Positions 50,635-61,521 of a DNA stretch of 64,000 nt are shown here, piece after piece. Under the pieces are notes generated by a model, which saw nothing but the letters and a program-made list of their open reading frames with translations, was not told where the DNA came from and did no database searches. The DNA comes from Streptomyces atratus (GTDB lineage: Bacteria > Actinomycetota > Actinomycetes > Streptomycetales > Streptomycetaceae): positions 124,001 through 188,000 of the forward strand of contig NZ_BMRN01000008.1 of NCBI RefSeq assembly GCF_014648655.1. The letters are read 5' to 3'. Positions within the stretch are counted from its first letter, which is position 1; each line of letters starts with the position of its first letter. Position numbers and translations under genes: made by a program.

Positions 50635-53625
50635 ATGACGACGGTGCCGGGGCGCAGGAGCAGTACATTCACCCGACTGCTGCGGCACGGTTTCACCGAC
50701 CCCTCCGCCGCGGAGCGGCTCCTCGACCTGCCCGAACTGTCGTCCGTACGCTCCGATCCGGTGCTGCTCGACGCCCTCGGGGCCACCGCCGACCCCGATC
50801 TGGCACTGCGCGGCGTCGTCCGGCTGGTGGAGGCCGAGGAGCCGGACGAGCGGCAGGTCCTCCTGGACACCCTCGTCACCGCCAAACCGCTGCGGGACCG
50901 GCTGCTCGGGGTGCTCGGGGCGTCCGAGGCGCTCGGTGACCATCTCGCCCGCCACCCCCGCGACTGGCACGCGCTCGTCACCTACGAGGCCACCGATCTG
51001 CACCCCGGAGTGGCCGAATTCGAGCAGGGGCTCGCCGGGGCCGACGACCCCGACTCGCTGCGCGTCGCCTACCGCCGGTGCCTGCTGGCCATAGCGGCCC
51101 GCGACGTGTGCGGTACGACGGACGTCGCCGAGGCCGCCGCCGAACTGGCCGATCTGGCCACGGCGACCCTGCGGGCGGCGCTCGCCATCGCCCGTACGGC
51201 CGTGCCCTCCGACGCCGCCCAGTGCCGGCTCGCCGTCATCGCGATGGGCAAGTGCGGCGGGCACGAGCTGAACTACGTCTCCGACGTCGACGTCATCTTC
51301 GTCGCGGAGCCCGTCGACGGCTGCGAGGAGAGCGCAGCCGTACAGGCCGCCACCCGGCTGGCCGCGCACATGATGCGGATCTGCTCCGACACGACCGTCG
51401 AGGGCACCATCTGGCCCGTCGACGCCAATCTCCGTCCCGAAGGCCGCAACGGGCCCCTCGTACGGACGCTGTCCTCGCACCTCGCGTACTACCAGCGCTG
51501 GGCCAAGACCTGGGAGTTCCAGGCGCTCCTCAAGGCCCGGCCGGTGGCCGGCGATCCCGAACTGGGCGCGGAGTACGTCGAGGCAGTCTCGCCGCTCGTA
51601 TGGCAGGCCGCGGACCGCGAGAACTTCGTCGCCGACGTACAGAAGATGCGCCGACGAGTCGTCGACAACATCCCCGCCGACCGCGTCGAGCGCGAGATCA
51701 AGCTCGGTCCCGGCGGGCTGCGGGACGTCGAATTCGCCGTACAGCTGCTCCAGCTGGTGCACGGCCGCAGCGATGCCACCCTGCGCAGCGGCACCACGCT
51801 GGAGGCCCTTCGGGCGCTCGCCGCGGGCGGCTATGTCGGGCGGGTGGACGCCGCGCAGCTGGACGACGCGTACCGCTTCCTGCGCGCCATGGAGCACCGG
51901 ATCCAGCTCTACCGGCTGCGCCGCACCCATCTGGTCCCGGAGGCCGAGTCGGATCTGCGGCGGCTCGGGCGCTCCCTCGGGATGCGTACGGACCCGATCA
52001 CCGAGCTCGGCCAGGCGTGGAAGCGGCACGCCTCCGTGGTGCGGCGGCTGCACGAGAAGCTGTTCTACCGGCCACTGCTCGACGCCGTCGCCCAGCTTGC
52101 GCCCGGTGAGTCGCGGCTCAGCGCGAAGGCGGCCGTGCACCGGCTCGAAGCTCTCGGGTACGCCGACCCGGCCGCCGCGCTCCGGCACCTGGAGGCGCTG
52201 TCGTCCGGGGTGTCCCGCAAGGCCGCCATCCAGCGCACCCTGCTGCCGGTGCTGCTCGGCTGGTTCGCGGATTCCGCCGATCCGGACGCCGGGCTGCTCG
52301 GCTTCCGCAAGGTGTCCGACGCACTCGGCAAGACCCCGTGGTACCTGCGGCTGCTGAGGGACGAGGGCGCGGCCGCGGAGAACCTCGCCCGGGTGCTCTC
52401 GGCCGGCCGGCTCGCCCCCGACCTGCTGCTCCGTGCGCCCGAGGCGGTGGCGATCCTCGGCGATCCGCAGGGGCTGAAGCCGCGCAGCCGGGAGCACCTG
52501 GAGCAGGAGGTGCTGGCCGCGGTGGGGCGCGCGGAGGGTGCCGAATCCGCCGTCGCCGTGGTCCGCGGGGTGCGTCGGCGCGAGCTGTTCCGGACCACGG
52601 CCGCGGACCTCATCGGCTCGTACGGTACGGAGGAGCGCCCCGCCGAGGAGGACCCCGGGGCCCTCGTCGACCGGGTCGGCAATGCTGTCACCGATCTCAA
52701 CGCCGTCACGATCGCGGGCGCCCTGCGCGCCGCCGTACGTGAACAGTGGGGGGACACCCTCCCCACCCGGTTCGCGGTCATCGGCATGGGCCGTTTCGGC
52801 GGACACGAGCTCGGATACGGCTCCGACGCCGATGTGCTGTTCGTCCACTCACCGCGCGAGGGCGTCGACGAGCAGGAGGCGGGCCGGGCCGCGAACCAGG
52901 TGGTGTCCGAGATGCGGAGACTGCTGCAACTGCCCACCGCCGACCCGCCGTTGATCATCGACGCGGATCTGCGGCCGGAGGGCAAGAGCGGGCCGCTGGT
53001 GCGTACGCTGAGGTCGTACGAGGCCTACTACCGGCGGTGGTCGCTGGTCTGGGAGAGCCAGGCGCTGCTGCGCGCCGAGCCGATGGCCGGTGACGAGGAA
53101 CTCGGCCGTGACTTCATCGAGTTGATCGATCCGCTGCGCTACCCGATGGAGGGCCTCGGGGAGGACGCGGTCCGCGAGATCCGCCGTCTGAAGGCCCGGA
53201 TGGAGTCCGAGCGGCTGCCGCGCGGTGCGGACCCGACGCTCCACACCAAGCTGGGGCGCGGCGGGCTGAGCGATGTCGAGTGGACGGTCCAGCTGATGCA
53301 GATGCAGCACGGCTGGGTGGAACCGGGGCTGCGGACGACCCGTACCCGCGAGGCGCTGGCCGCGGCGTGCGCGGCGGAGCTGATCTCGGGCGAGGACGCG
53401 CAGACGCTGGACGAGGCGTGGGTGCTGGCGACGCGGGTCCGCAATGCGGTGATGCTGGTGCGGGGGCGGCCGGGCGACACGTTTCCGTCGGGGCCGCGCG
53501 AACTCACGGCGGTGGGGCGGTACTTGGGGTACGAGCCGGGGCATGTCGGGGACATGTTGGACGACTACCGGCGGATTACGAGGCGGGCGCGGGCAGTGGT
53601 GGAGGAGCGGTTCTACGGTGCGTGA
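50635..53625 (+). CDS. glnE: Bifunctional glutamine synthetase adenylyltransferase/removase
   Basis: Adds and removes AMP on the regulatory Tyr of glutamine synthetase I according to nitrogen status. The 996-residue protein contains two nucleotidyltransferase halves: the first with MGKCGGHELNYVSDVDVIFVAEP (about residues 202-224), the second with MGRFGGHELGYGSDADVLFVHSP, each followed by PVDANLRPEGRNGPLV or IDADLRPEGKSGPLV and a helical GlnD-UR-linked domain. ATG at 50635 follows GGGAGAG; the frame to 50527 is not used. It is monocistronic and ends in a hairpin. The glnA2 product nearby lacks the target Tyr, so the substrate is a GlnA encoded elsewhere. Confidence 0.95.
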   Translation: MTTVPGRRSSTFTRLLRHGFTDPSAAERLLDLPELSSVRSDPVLLDALGATADPDLALRGVVRLVEAEEPDERQVLLDTLVTAKPLRDRLLGVLGASEALGDHLARHPRDWHALVTYEATDLHPGVAEFEQGLAGADDPDSLRVAYRRCLLAIAARDVCGTTDVAEAAAELADLATATLRAALAIARTAVPSDAAQCRLAVIAMGKCGGHELNYVSDVDVIFVAEPVDGCEESAAVQAATRLAAHMMRICSDTTVEGTIWPVDANLRPEGRNGPLVRTLSSHLAYYQRWAKTWEFQALLKARPVAGDPELGAEYVEAVSPLVWQAADRENFVADVQKMRRRVVDNIPADRVEREIKLGPGGLRDVEFAVQLLQLVHGRSDATLRSGTTLEALRALAAGGYVGRVDAAQLDDAYRFLRAMEHRIQLYRLRRTHLVPEAESDLRRLGRSLGMRTDPITELGQAWKRHASVVRRLHEKLFYRPLLDAVAQLAPGESRLSAKAAVHRLEALGYADPAAALRHLEALSSGVSRKAAIQRTLLPVLLGWFADSADPDAGLLGFRKVSDALGKTPWYLRLLRDEGAAAENLARVLSAGRLAPDLLLRAPEAVAILGDPQGLKPRSREHLEQEVLAAVGRAEGAESAVAVVRGVRRRELFRTTAADLIGSYGTEERPAEEDPGALVDRVGNAVTDLNAVTIAGALRAAVREQWGDTLPTRFAVIGMGRFGGHELGYGSDADVLFVHSPREGVDEQEAGRAANQVVSEMRRLLQLPTADPPLIIDADLRPEGKSGPLVRTLRSYEAYYRRWSLVWESQALLRAEPMAGDEELGRDFIELIDPLRYPMEGLGEDAVREIRRLKARMESERLPRGADPTLHTKLGRGGLSDVEWTVQLMQMQHGWVEPGLRTTRTREALAAACAAELISGEDAQTLDEAWVLATRVRNAVMLVRGRPGDTFPSGPRELTAVGRYLGYEPGHVGDMLDDYRRITRRARAVVEERFYGA

Positions 53626-53653
53626 GGGGGGCCCGCCAGGGCGCGGGGCCTTT

Positions 53654-53676
53654 CGGGGCTCCGCCCCGGAGCCCCG
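53654..53676 (+). terminator. Terminator of glnE
   Basis: CGGGGCTCC-GCCCC-GGAGCCCCG, 28 bp after the glnE stop. A decayed copy (GGCTCCGCCCCGGACCCCGG) occurs at about 54004-54023, again followed by the intergenic repeat. Confidence 0.8.
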
Positions 53677-53790
53677 GTTCTCAAGTCCCGGACGGGTTGA
53701 AGGGATGCCCTCAAGGCCGGGCGGCTCGGTGCGTCCTCAAGCGCCGCACCGGCTGGAGGGCGCCCTCAAGCCCTGGGCCGGCTTGATGTG
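53677..53790. repeat. Cluster of degenerate intergenic repeats
   Basis: Several diverged copies of CTCAAG-N2-CCGGACGGGTTGA: CTCAAGTCCCGGACGGGTTGA, CTCAAGGCCGGGCGGCT, CTCAAGCGCCGCACCGGCT and CTCAAGCCCTGGGCCGGCTTGA. They follow the glnE terminator and belong to the repeat family described at 6.6, 18.1 and 35.6 kb. Confidence 0.75.
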
Positions 53791-53935
53791 TCCTTTGTGT
53801 CCAGCAGTGCGCGGCAGTGTCCGATGAACGCGCCCAGCGCCGGTTCGCACGCCGCGTCCGCCCGGCCCGTGCCCCGACAACGAGGCCCTGGACGAGCCGG
53901 TACGTGTGCACAGCGAGGCGGGCCGGCTCCGGCGG
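53764..53935 (-). pseudogene. C-terminal remnant of a TetR-like gene
   Basis: A minus-strand stretch reads RLAVHTYRLVQGLVVGARAGR in one frame and continues as RADAACEPALGAFIGHCRALL in the next, resembling the last helices of a TetR-family regulator. A single 1-nt shift near 53875 joins the two. No HTH portion remains, so the gene is a relic. Confidence 0.5.
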
Positions 53936-54015
53936 GCCTCGGCGACGGGCGGGCCGGCCGGGCCTGTCCCCTGCCAGCCCCTTCCCGGCAGCATCGATAT
54001 GCGGCTCCGCCCCGG

Positions 54016-54075
54016 ACCCCGGTGCTCAAACGCCGGAGGGTCCGAAAGATGTCCTCAAACGCCGGACGGGCTCGA
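54016..54075. repeat. Intergenic repeat overlapping the end of the PAP2 gene
   Basis: Two copies, CTCAAACGCCGGAGGGTCCGAA and CTCAAACGCCGGACGGGCTCGAA (parts). On the minus strand the second copy encodes the final residues (NSSPSGV) and the TGA stop of the upstream membrane protein, so the repeat has become its gene end. Confidence 0.75.
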
Positions 54076-55029
54076 ATTGCGTGCTGCCGCGTCCGTCGCC
54101 GGGCGTTGCGTCCGGATCGGTGTGCCCGCGGACAGGCCGGCCGGCCGCGACCTCTCCCGCGGCAGCGGAACCCGCTTCGGGAGGTGGTGCGGCAGCGAGC
54201 CGTACCAGGCGTACGAGATCGCGTAACCGAAGGCCAGACACGTCATGCCACCCAGCGCGTCCAGCCAGAAGTGGTTGGCGGTCGACACGATCACCAGCAG
54301 GGTGAGCGCCGGGTAGAGCAGGCCCAGGATGCGCGCCCAGGGGGCGGAGGCCAGCGCGAAGATGGTCAGGCCGCACCAGAGCGACCAGCCGATGTGCATC
54401 GAGGGCATCGCCGCGTACTGGTTCGACATGTTCTTGAAGTTGCCCGAGGCCATCGATCCCCAGGTCTGATGGACCAGGACGGTGTCGATGAAGTGGCCGC
54501 CGTTCATCAGGCGGGGCGGTGCCAATGGGTACAAGTAGTAGCCGAGCAGTGCCACGGCCGTGGTCGCGAACAGGGCCAGACGGGCCGCCGCGTAACGGCC
54601 GGGGTGACGGTGGAACAGCCACACCAGCACACAGACGGTGACGATGAAGTGCAGTGTCGCGTAGTAGTAGTTCATCGACACGATCAGCCATGTCACGGAA
54701 TTCACCGCATGGTTGACCGTCTGCTCCACAGCGATGCCCAGGCGGGTCTCGACCGACCAGATCCAGTCGGCATTGTGCAGGGCCTCGGCCTTCTGCTCGG
54801 GGACGGCGTTGCGCACCAGCGAGTACACCCAGTAACTGGCTGCAATCAGCAGGATTTCGAACCAGATGCGCGGCCGGCGAGGGGATCGCAGGGAACGCAG
54901 TCTCGCCGGGCCGCCGCGTTGCCACCCGGCGTTCTGCCGAGTGTTTGCCGTGGGGGCCGCCTCGTCCACGATGGGTGACGCGGTGGCCTCCGGCCGGCCT
55001 TCCTGTGACGTCACGCTCAATTCACCCAT
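54055..55029 (-). CDS. PAP2-superfamily membrane phosphatase/transferase
   Basis: A 324-residue protein with about six helices and a PAP2-type active site: AAMPSMHIGWSLWCG ... STANHFWLDALGG, where the His residues and Asp form the acid phosphatase/transferase centre. The layout resembles inositol-phosphorylceramide-synthase-like AUR1/Ipt1 relatives in actinobacteria, pointing to phospholipid or lipid-linked substrates. ATG at 55029 is preferred over GTG 55035. The last ~30 residues are polar and end within an intergenic repeat, which supplies the stop. Transcribed alone. Confidence 0.87.
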   Translation of the reverse strand: MGELSVTSQEGRPEATASPIVDEAAPTANTRQNAGWQRGGPARLRSLRSPRRPRIWFEILLIAASYWVYSLVRNAVPEQKAEALHNADWIWSVETRLGIAVEQTVNHAVNSVTWLIVSMNYYYATLHFIVTVCVLVWLFHRHPGRYAAARLALFATTAVALLGYYLYPLAPPRLMNGGHFIDTVLVHQTWGSMASGNFKNMSNQYAAMPSMHIGWSLWCGLTIFALASAPWARILGLLYPALTLLVIVSTANHFWLDALGGMTCLAFGYAISYAWYGSLPHHLPKRVPLPRERSRPAGLSAGTPIRTQRPATDAAARNSSPSGV

Positions 55030-55117
55030 AGGCACAGAGTCTGCCAGAAATGTTCCCCCCGCCCGATCATCCTCCGATCGGTTCGGGGCTGCACATCTGA
55101 ACTGCTGGTACTGCGCG

Positions 55118-56185
55118 CTAGGAGCGGGCGTGCGATCCTGGAACGGCTCCGGCGGTGGAAGCCGGAGCGGGGCCGGGACCTGCGGCCGTTGAACCGCGAA
55201 CGACCAGTTCGGGCATGAAGACGAACTCGCTGTGCGGAGCGGGTGTGCCGCCGATCTCCTCCAGGAGGGTGCGCACGGCGGCCTGGCCCATCGCCGTGAC
55301 CGGCTGACGGATCGTGGTCAACGGCGGATCGGTGAACGCTATGAGCGGCGAATCGTCGTAACCGACCACCGACAGATCGCGCGGCACCTCCAGCGACAGC
55401 CGGCGGGCGGCCCTGATCGCGCCGAGCGCCATCATGTCGCTCGCGCACACCACCGCCGTGCAACCCCGCTCCATCAGCGCCGACGCGGCGGCCTGCCCGC
55501 CCTCCAGGGTGAACAGCGAGTGCTGGATCAGCTCTTCCACCTCGGCCGGGGCGAGGCCCAACTGCTCCTGCACGGTGGAATGGAAGCCCTCGATCTTGCG
55601 CAGGACCGGCACGAACCGCTTGGGCCCTACCGCCAGGCCGATCCGCTGATGGCCCAGCGACACGAGATGTGTCACCGCGAGCCGCATCGCGGCCCGGTCG
55701 TCCGGTGAGATGAACGGCGCCTGCACCTTGGGCGAGAAGCCGTTGACCAGGACGAACGGGACGCCTTGGGCGCGCAGTTGCTCGTAGCGCTGCATATCGG
55801 CCGAGGTGTCGGCGTGCAGCCCGGAGACGAAGATGATGCCCGAGACGCCACGGTCGACCAGCATCTCGGTCAGCTCGTCCTCGGTGGAGCCGCCGGGGGT
55901 CTGGGTCGCCAGCACCGGGGTGTAGCCCTGCCGGGTCAGCGCCTGGCCGATGACCTGGGCCAGCGCCGGAAAGATGGGGTTCTCCAGCTCGGGCGTGATC
56001 AGCCCGACCAGTCCCGCGCTGCGCCTGCGCAGCCGTACGGGCCGTTCGTAGCCGAGAACGTCGAGCGCGGCGAGAACGGATTCACGGGTGGCCGCTGCAA
56101 CACCGGGCTTGCCGTTCAGTACACGGCTGACCGTCGCTTCGCTGACCCCCGCCTGAGTTGCGATATCGGCAAGCCGTGCGGTCAT
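55118..56185 (-). CDS. malR: LacI-family maltose repressor MalR
   Basis: A 355-residue LacI/GalR repressor. The N-terminal HTH is RLADIATQAGVSEATVSRVLNG (about residues 4-25), with a hinge RRRSAGLVGLITPELENPIF and a sugar-binding domain ending PELVVRGSTA. In streptomycetes MalR (Reg1) represses the divergent malEFG operon and amylase genes and is relieved by maltose/maltodextrin. ATG at 56185. Candidate operators with the CTTGCA motif lie between it and malE. A closely similar second repressor gene lies at 61518. Confidence 0.93.
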   Translation of the reverse strand: MTARLADIATQAGVSEATVSRVLNGKPGVAAATRESVLAALDVLGYERPVRLRRRSAGLVGLITPELENPIFPALAQVIGQALTRQGYTPVLATQTPGGSTEDELTEMLVDRGVSGIIFVSGLHADTSADMQRYEQLRAQGVPFVLVNGFSPKVQAPFISPDDRAAMRLAVTHLVSLGHQRIGLAVGPKRFVPVLRKIEGFHSTVQEQLGLAPAEVEELIQHSLFTLEGGQAAASALMERGCTAVVCASDMMALGAIRAARRLSLEVPRDLSVVGYDDSPLIAFTDPPLTTIRQPVTAMGQAAVRTLLEEIGGTPAPHSEFVFMPELVVRGSTAAGPGPAPASTAGAVPGSHARS

Positions 56186-56284
56186 GGAAGTGGACTGTAC
56201 CGGGCGTATGTCGGATTGCCCACCATCCACAGGAATCGGACGACCGTACCTGTGGGGTGCTCCGGAGTGGGATCGCGGCAACAT

Positions 56285-56300
56285 CTTGCAAGGTCTTGCG
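56285..56300. promoter_or_regulatory. MalR-type site 1 in malR-malE region
   Basis: CTTGCAAGGTCTTGCG: two direct CTTGC units 10 bp apart, 100 bp from the malR start. CTTGCAG-type direct repeats are known MalR/Reg1 targets before Streptomyces amylase genes. Confidence 0.6.
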
Positions 56301-56372
56301 AGCCCGGATTGCGGATCGCAGTCAGATCGTCGCACTGCGGCATCGTGGGCTGTGGCCTGCCACTGCCAGGGA

Positions 56373-56400
56373 TTGACGGCTCGCGTCAAGAGGCTTGACG
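56373..56400. promoter_or_regulatory. TTGACG palindrome plus extra half-site
   Basis: TTGACG-N5-CGTCAA at 56373-56389 and a further TTGACG at 56395-56400. The motif differs from the MalR sites, so a second regulator may act here, or one TTGACG may serve as a -35 element. Confidence 0.4.
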
Positions 56401-56438
56401 GCAACCGTGAGGACACGCGAATGTAACGATCGCCGAAG

Positions 56439-56459
56439 CTTGCAGAAATCTTCCGCAAA
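56439..56459. promoter_or_regulatory. MalR-type site 2 upstream of malE
   Basis: CTTGCAG followed by an inverted GCAA half (TTGC-N11-GCAA). It lies about 85 bp before malE and just before a possible promoter (TTTCGG at 56463, TACGTT at 56486), a position suited to repression. Confidence 0.6.
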
Positions 56460-56542
56460 CTCTTTCGGCGTTCTTTCATCCTTGTTACGTTCACGTCGAC
56501 CCGGCGCCGCGACGGAGCGGTACGGCAGTTGAAGGAGTTCAG

Positions 56543-57817
56543 ATGCGACGTGGCATAACGGCCACCGCCCTGGTCGCGGCCCTGGCGCTCGCGGCGACCG
56601 CCTGCGGCAGCGACAGCGAGTCCGACGGCACGAGCAAGGGCTCGGGCGAGCTCTCCGGCACGGTGACGTGGTGGGACACCTCCACCGTGGGCAGCGAGGA
56701 CAAGGTCTTCAAGAAGATCGCTGAGGACTTCACCAAGCAGCACCCGAAGGTCCACATCAAGTACGTCAACGTGCCCTTCGGCGACGCGCAGAACAAGTTC
56801 AAGAACGCGGCCCAGTCCGGCTCCGACGCGCCCGACGTCATCCGCTCCGAGGTCGCCTGGACCCCCGAGTTCGCGGACCTCGACTACCTCGCCCCGCTCG
56901 ACGGCACTGCCGCGCTGCAGAGGCCGGACGACTTCCTGAAGCAGGCCGCCGCGTCCACCAAGTACAACGGCAAGACGTACGCGGTGCCGCAGGTCATCGA
57001 CTCCATGGGCATCTTCTACAACAAGAAGATCTTCAAGGAGGCCGGCGTCGAGGTCCCCCAGACCATCGACGAGCTGAAGACCGTCTCCAAGAAGATCAAG
57101 GACAAGACCGGCAAGACCGGTATGTACCTGCGCGGCGACGACGCGTACTGGTTCCTCTCCTTCCTGTACGGCGAGGGCGGCGACATGGTCGACGCCTCCA
57201 CCAAGTCCGTCACCATCGACAACCCCGAGGGCGTCAAGGCGATGAAGGTCGTCAAGGACCTCGTCGACTCCGGTGCGGCCAAGACCGATGCCACGGACGG
57301 CTGGGAGAACATGCAGTCGTCCTTCAAGGACGGCAAGGTCGCCATGATGATCAACGGCCCGTGGGCCGTCGCCGACACCTACGCCGGCAAGGAGTTCAAG
57401 GACAAGGCCAACCTGGGCATCGCCCCGGTCCCGGCCGGCTCCGCCGCGCAGGGTGCCCCGCAGGGCGGTCACAACCTGGCCGTCTACGCCGGGTCCAAGA
57501 ACCTCGACGCCTCCTACGCGTTCGTCGACTACATGACGTCCGCCGACACCCAGGCCAAGGTCACCAAGGAGCTGAGCCTCCTGCCGACCCGTACCTCCGC
57601 CTACGCCAAGCAGGACGTCGTCGACAACGAGATCGTCGGCTTCTTCAAGCCCGTCGTCGAGACCGCCGTCGAGCGCCCCTGGATCCCGGAGACCGGCAGC
57701 CTCTTCGCGCCGCTCGTCACCGAGTACACCAAGGTCCTGACCGGCCAGACCGCGCCGGAGAAGGCCGTCAAGACGACCGGCGACTCCTACCGCAAGCTCC
57801 TCAAGGGCTGGAAGTAA
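56543..57817 (+). CDS. malE: Maltose/maltodextrin-binding lipoprotein MalE
   Basis: A 424-residue extracytoplasmic solute-binding protein (family 1). The lipobox LALAATACGSD places the lipidated Cys near residue 22. Then come VTWWDTSTVGSEDKVFKKIAEDFTKQHP and the family strands YAVPQVIDSMGIFYNKKIFKEAG, VAMMINGPWAV. ATG at 56543 has AAGGAG with good spacing. It is the first gene of malEFG-aglA-malR-like. The operon has no ATPase, so the importer probably relies on the shared MsiK ATPase encoded elsewhere, as known in Streptomyces. Confidence 0.93.
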   Translation: MRRGITATALVAALALAATACGSDSESDGTSKGSGELSGTVTWWDTSTVGSEDKVFKKIAEDFTKQHPKVHIKYVNVPFGDAQNKFKNAAQSGSDAPDVIRSEVAWTPEFADLDYLAPLDGTAALQRPDDFLKQAAASTKYNGKTYAVPQVIDSMGIFYNKKIFKEAGVEVPQTIDELKTVSKKIKDKTGKTGMYLRGDDAYWFLSFLYGEGGDMVDASTKSVTIDNPEGVKAMKVVKDLVDSGAAKTDATDGWENMQSSFKDGKVAMMINGPWAVADTYAGKEFKDKANLGIAPVPAGSAAQGAPQGGHNLAVYAGSKNLDASYAFVDYMTSADTQAKVTKELSLLPTRTSAYAKQDVVDNEIVGFFKPVVETAVERPWIPETGSLFAPLVTEYTKVLTGQTAPEKAVKTTGDSYRKLLKGWK

Positions 57818-57836
57818 CAGGAAGGCAGGCCGACTG

Positions 57837-58853
57837 ATGGCTGTCCACACCAGCCAGTCGGTGGCGAAGGCCGCGGGCGACGACGTCGCCCGCGGCCGGA
57901 GCCGCGGTACTGGCAACCCCCCGCCGCCGAGCAGGCTCCGGCGGGCTCTGTCGACCCACTGGTACGCCTGGACCATGGTCGCCCCGGTCGTCGTCGTGAT
58001 CGGCGTGATCATCGGCTACCCGCTGGTCCGCGGCATCTACCTGTCGATGACCGATGCCAATGAGCGCAACGTCGAGCGGTCCATCGGTGTCAACCACTCG
58101 CCCGCCACGTACAAGTTCGTGGGCCTGGACAACTACACCGAGGCGCTCACGGGCAATCAGTTCCTCGGCACGCTCGGGTGGACCCTGGTGTGGACGGTCT
58201 CCTGTGTGGCCATCACCTTCTCTCTCGGCATGGCCCTCGCCAACATCCTCAACCGCAGGATCGCCGGACGCTCCGCGTACCGGATGGCGCTCATCCTGCC
58301 CTGGGCCATCCCCGGCTTCGTCTCCGTGTTCGCCTGGCGCTTCCTCTACAACGAGGACCGCGGGCTGCTCAACAAGATCCTCTCCGGTGGCGGGATCGAC
58401 GGCATACCCTGGCTGAACGACCCCACCTGGGCGAAGTTCGCCGTCATCGCCGTCAACGTCTGGCTCGGCGTGCCGTTCATGATGGTCGCCCTGCTCGGCG
58501 GACTGCAGTCGATCCCCAGCGAGCAGTACGAGGCCGCGGAGATGGACGGCGCCACCGCCTGGCAGCGGTTCCGCCACATCACGCTGCCCGGACTGCGGCC
58601 GGTCTCCACCACGGTGATCCTGCTCTCCACCATCTGGACCTTCAACATGTTCCCGGTGATCTACCTGCTGACCCGCGGCGGACCCGGTGAAGCCACCCAG
58701 ATCCTGGTCACCCAGGCGTACAAGTTCTCCTTCGAGATCAGCCCGCGCGACTTCGCGCAGTCCTCCACCTGGGGCGTGCTGATCCTCGTACTCCTGATGA
58801 TCTTCGCCGCCGTGTACCGGCGAGTCCTCCGCACACAGGGAGACGACTGGTGA
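57837..58853 (+). CDS. malF: Maltose ABC transporter permease MalF
   Basis: A 338-residue permease with six helices and the EAA loop (EQYEAAEMDGATAWQRFRHITLPGLRP), which contacts the ATPase. The N-terminal ~40 residues are basic and cytoplasmic. ATG at 57837 lies 19 bp after malE, and its stop overlaps malG as GTGA. Confidence 0.93.
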   Translation: MAVHTSQSVAKAAGDDVARGRSRGTGNPPPPSRLRRALSTHWYAWTMVAPVVVVIGVIIGYPLVRGIYLSMTDANERNVERSIGVNHSPATYKFVGLDNYTEALTGNQFLGTLGWTLVWTVSCVAITFSLGMALANILNRRIAGRSAYRMALILPWAIPGFVSVFAWRFLYNEDRGLLNKILSGGGIDGIPWLNDPTWAKFAVIAVNVWLGVPFMMVALLGGLQSIPSEQYEAAEMDGATAWQRFRHITLPGLRPVSTTVILLSTIWTFNMFPVIYLLTRGGPGEATQILVTQAYKFSFEISPRDFAQSSTWGVLILVLLMIFAAVYRRVLRTQGDDW

Positions 58854-59743
58854 CCACCGCCCCCGCAACCACCGTCCCGGCGACCTCCGCACGGCACTCC
58901 GCGCGCAAGGTCCGGCTGCGCGGCGAGCGTTCGCCGATCGCCTCCGTCGGGCTGCACCTCACGCTCATCGTCGCGTCCGTGATCGCCGTCTTCCCCGTGC
59001 TGTGGGTCCTGCTCACCTCGCTGAAGCCCGCCGCGTACGCGACCACCACGGACTTCTTCAAAGAGACGACGTTCGAGAACTACACGAACCTGATCCAGAA
59101 CACGAAGTTCCTCACCTGGTTCGGCAACTCCCTGCTCATCGCGGGACTCACCACGCTTCTCGGCGTCATCATCTCCGCCTCCACCGGCTATGCCGTCAGC
59201 CGCTTCCGCTTCCCCGGCAAGCGCGGGCTGATGTGGACGCTGCTGATCACCCAGATGTTCCCGGTCGCCGTCCTCATCGTGCCGATCTACAACATCATGG
59301 CCGGCATGGGGCTGCTGAATCAGCCCGCCGGCCTCGTCATCACCTACCTCACCATCTCGGTGCCGTTCTGCGCCTGGATGATGAAGGGCTTCTTCGACAC
59401 CATCCCGCGCGAGATCGACGAGTCCGGGCAGGTCGACGGCCTCACCCCGTTCGGCACGTTCTGGCGGCTCATCCTGCCGCTCGCCAAGCCCGGCCTCGCC
59501 GTCACCGCGTTCTACTCCTTCATCACCGCGTGGGGCGAAGTGGCGTACGCCTCCGCCTTCATGGTCGGCGAGGACAACCTCACCCTCGCGGGCGGACTGC
59601 AGCTCTTCGTCAACCAGTACGGAGCCCAGTGGGGGCCGATGACCGCCGCGTCCGTGCTCATCGCGATACCCGCGGCCCTGGTCTTCCTCTTCGCCCAGCG
59701 CCATCTGGTCACCGGCATGTCCGCCGGAGCCGTGAAGGGCTGA
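58850..59743 (+). CDS. malG: Maltose ABC transporter permease MalG
   Basis: The second membrane subunit, 297 residues, six helices, with EAA loop PREIDESGQVDGLTPFGTFWRLILPLAKPGL. GTG at 58850 overlaps the malF stop by 4 nt, which makes the start secure. About 100 bp separate it from aglA, with no terminator, so the unit continues. Confidence 0.93.
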   Translation: MTTAPATTVPATSARHSARKVRLRGERSPIASVGLHLTLIVASVIAVFPVLWVLLTSLKPAAYATTTDFFKETTFENYTNLIQNTKFLTWFGNSLLIAGLTTLLGVIISASTGYAVSRFRFPGKRGLMWTLLITQMFPVAVLIVPIYNIMAGMGLLNQPAGLVITYLTISVPFCAWMMKGFFDTIPREIDESGQVDGLTPFGTFWRLILPLAKPGLAVTAFYSFITAWGEVAYASAFMVGEDNLTLAGGLQLFVNQYGAQWGPMTAASVLIAIPAALVFLFAQRHLVTGMSAGAVKG

Positions 59744-59844
59744 CGCGGCCCGCCCCGTACGCCCCGCACGCACCAAGTCACGGCGTCGCCGGAATCCCGA
59801 CCCGGTCCCGGCGACGCTCCCCACCCAGACACCCCAGGGACGAC

Positions 59845-61517
<1,673 letters not shown>

Positions 61518-61521
<4 letters not shown>

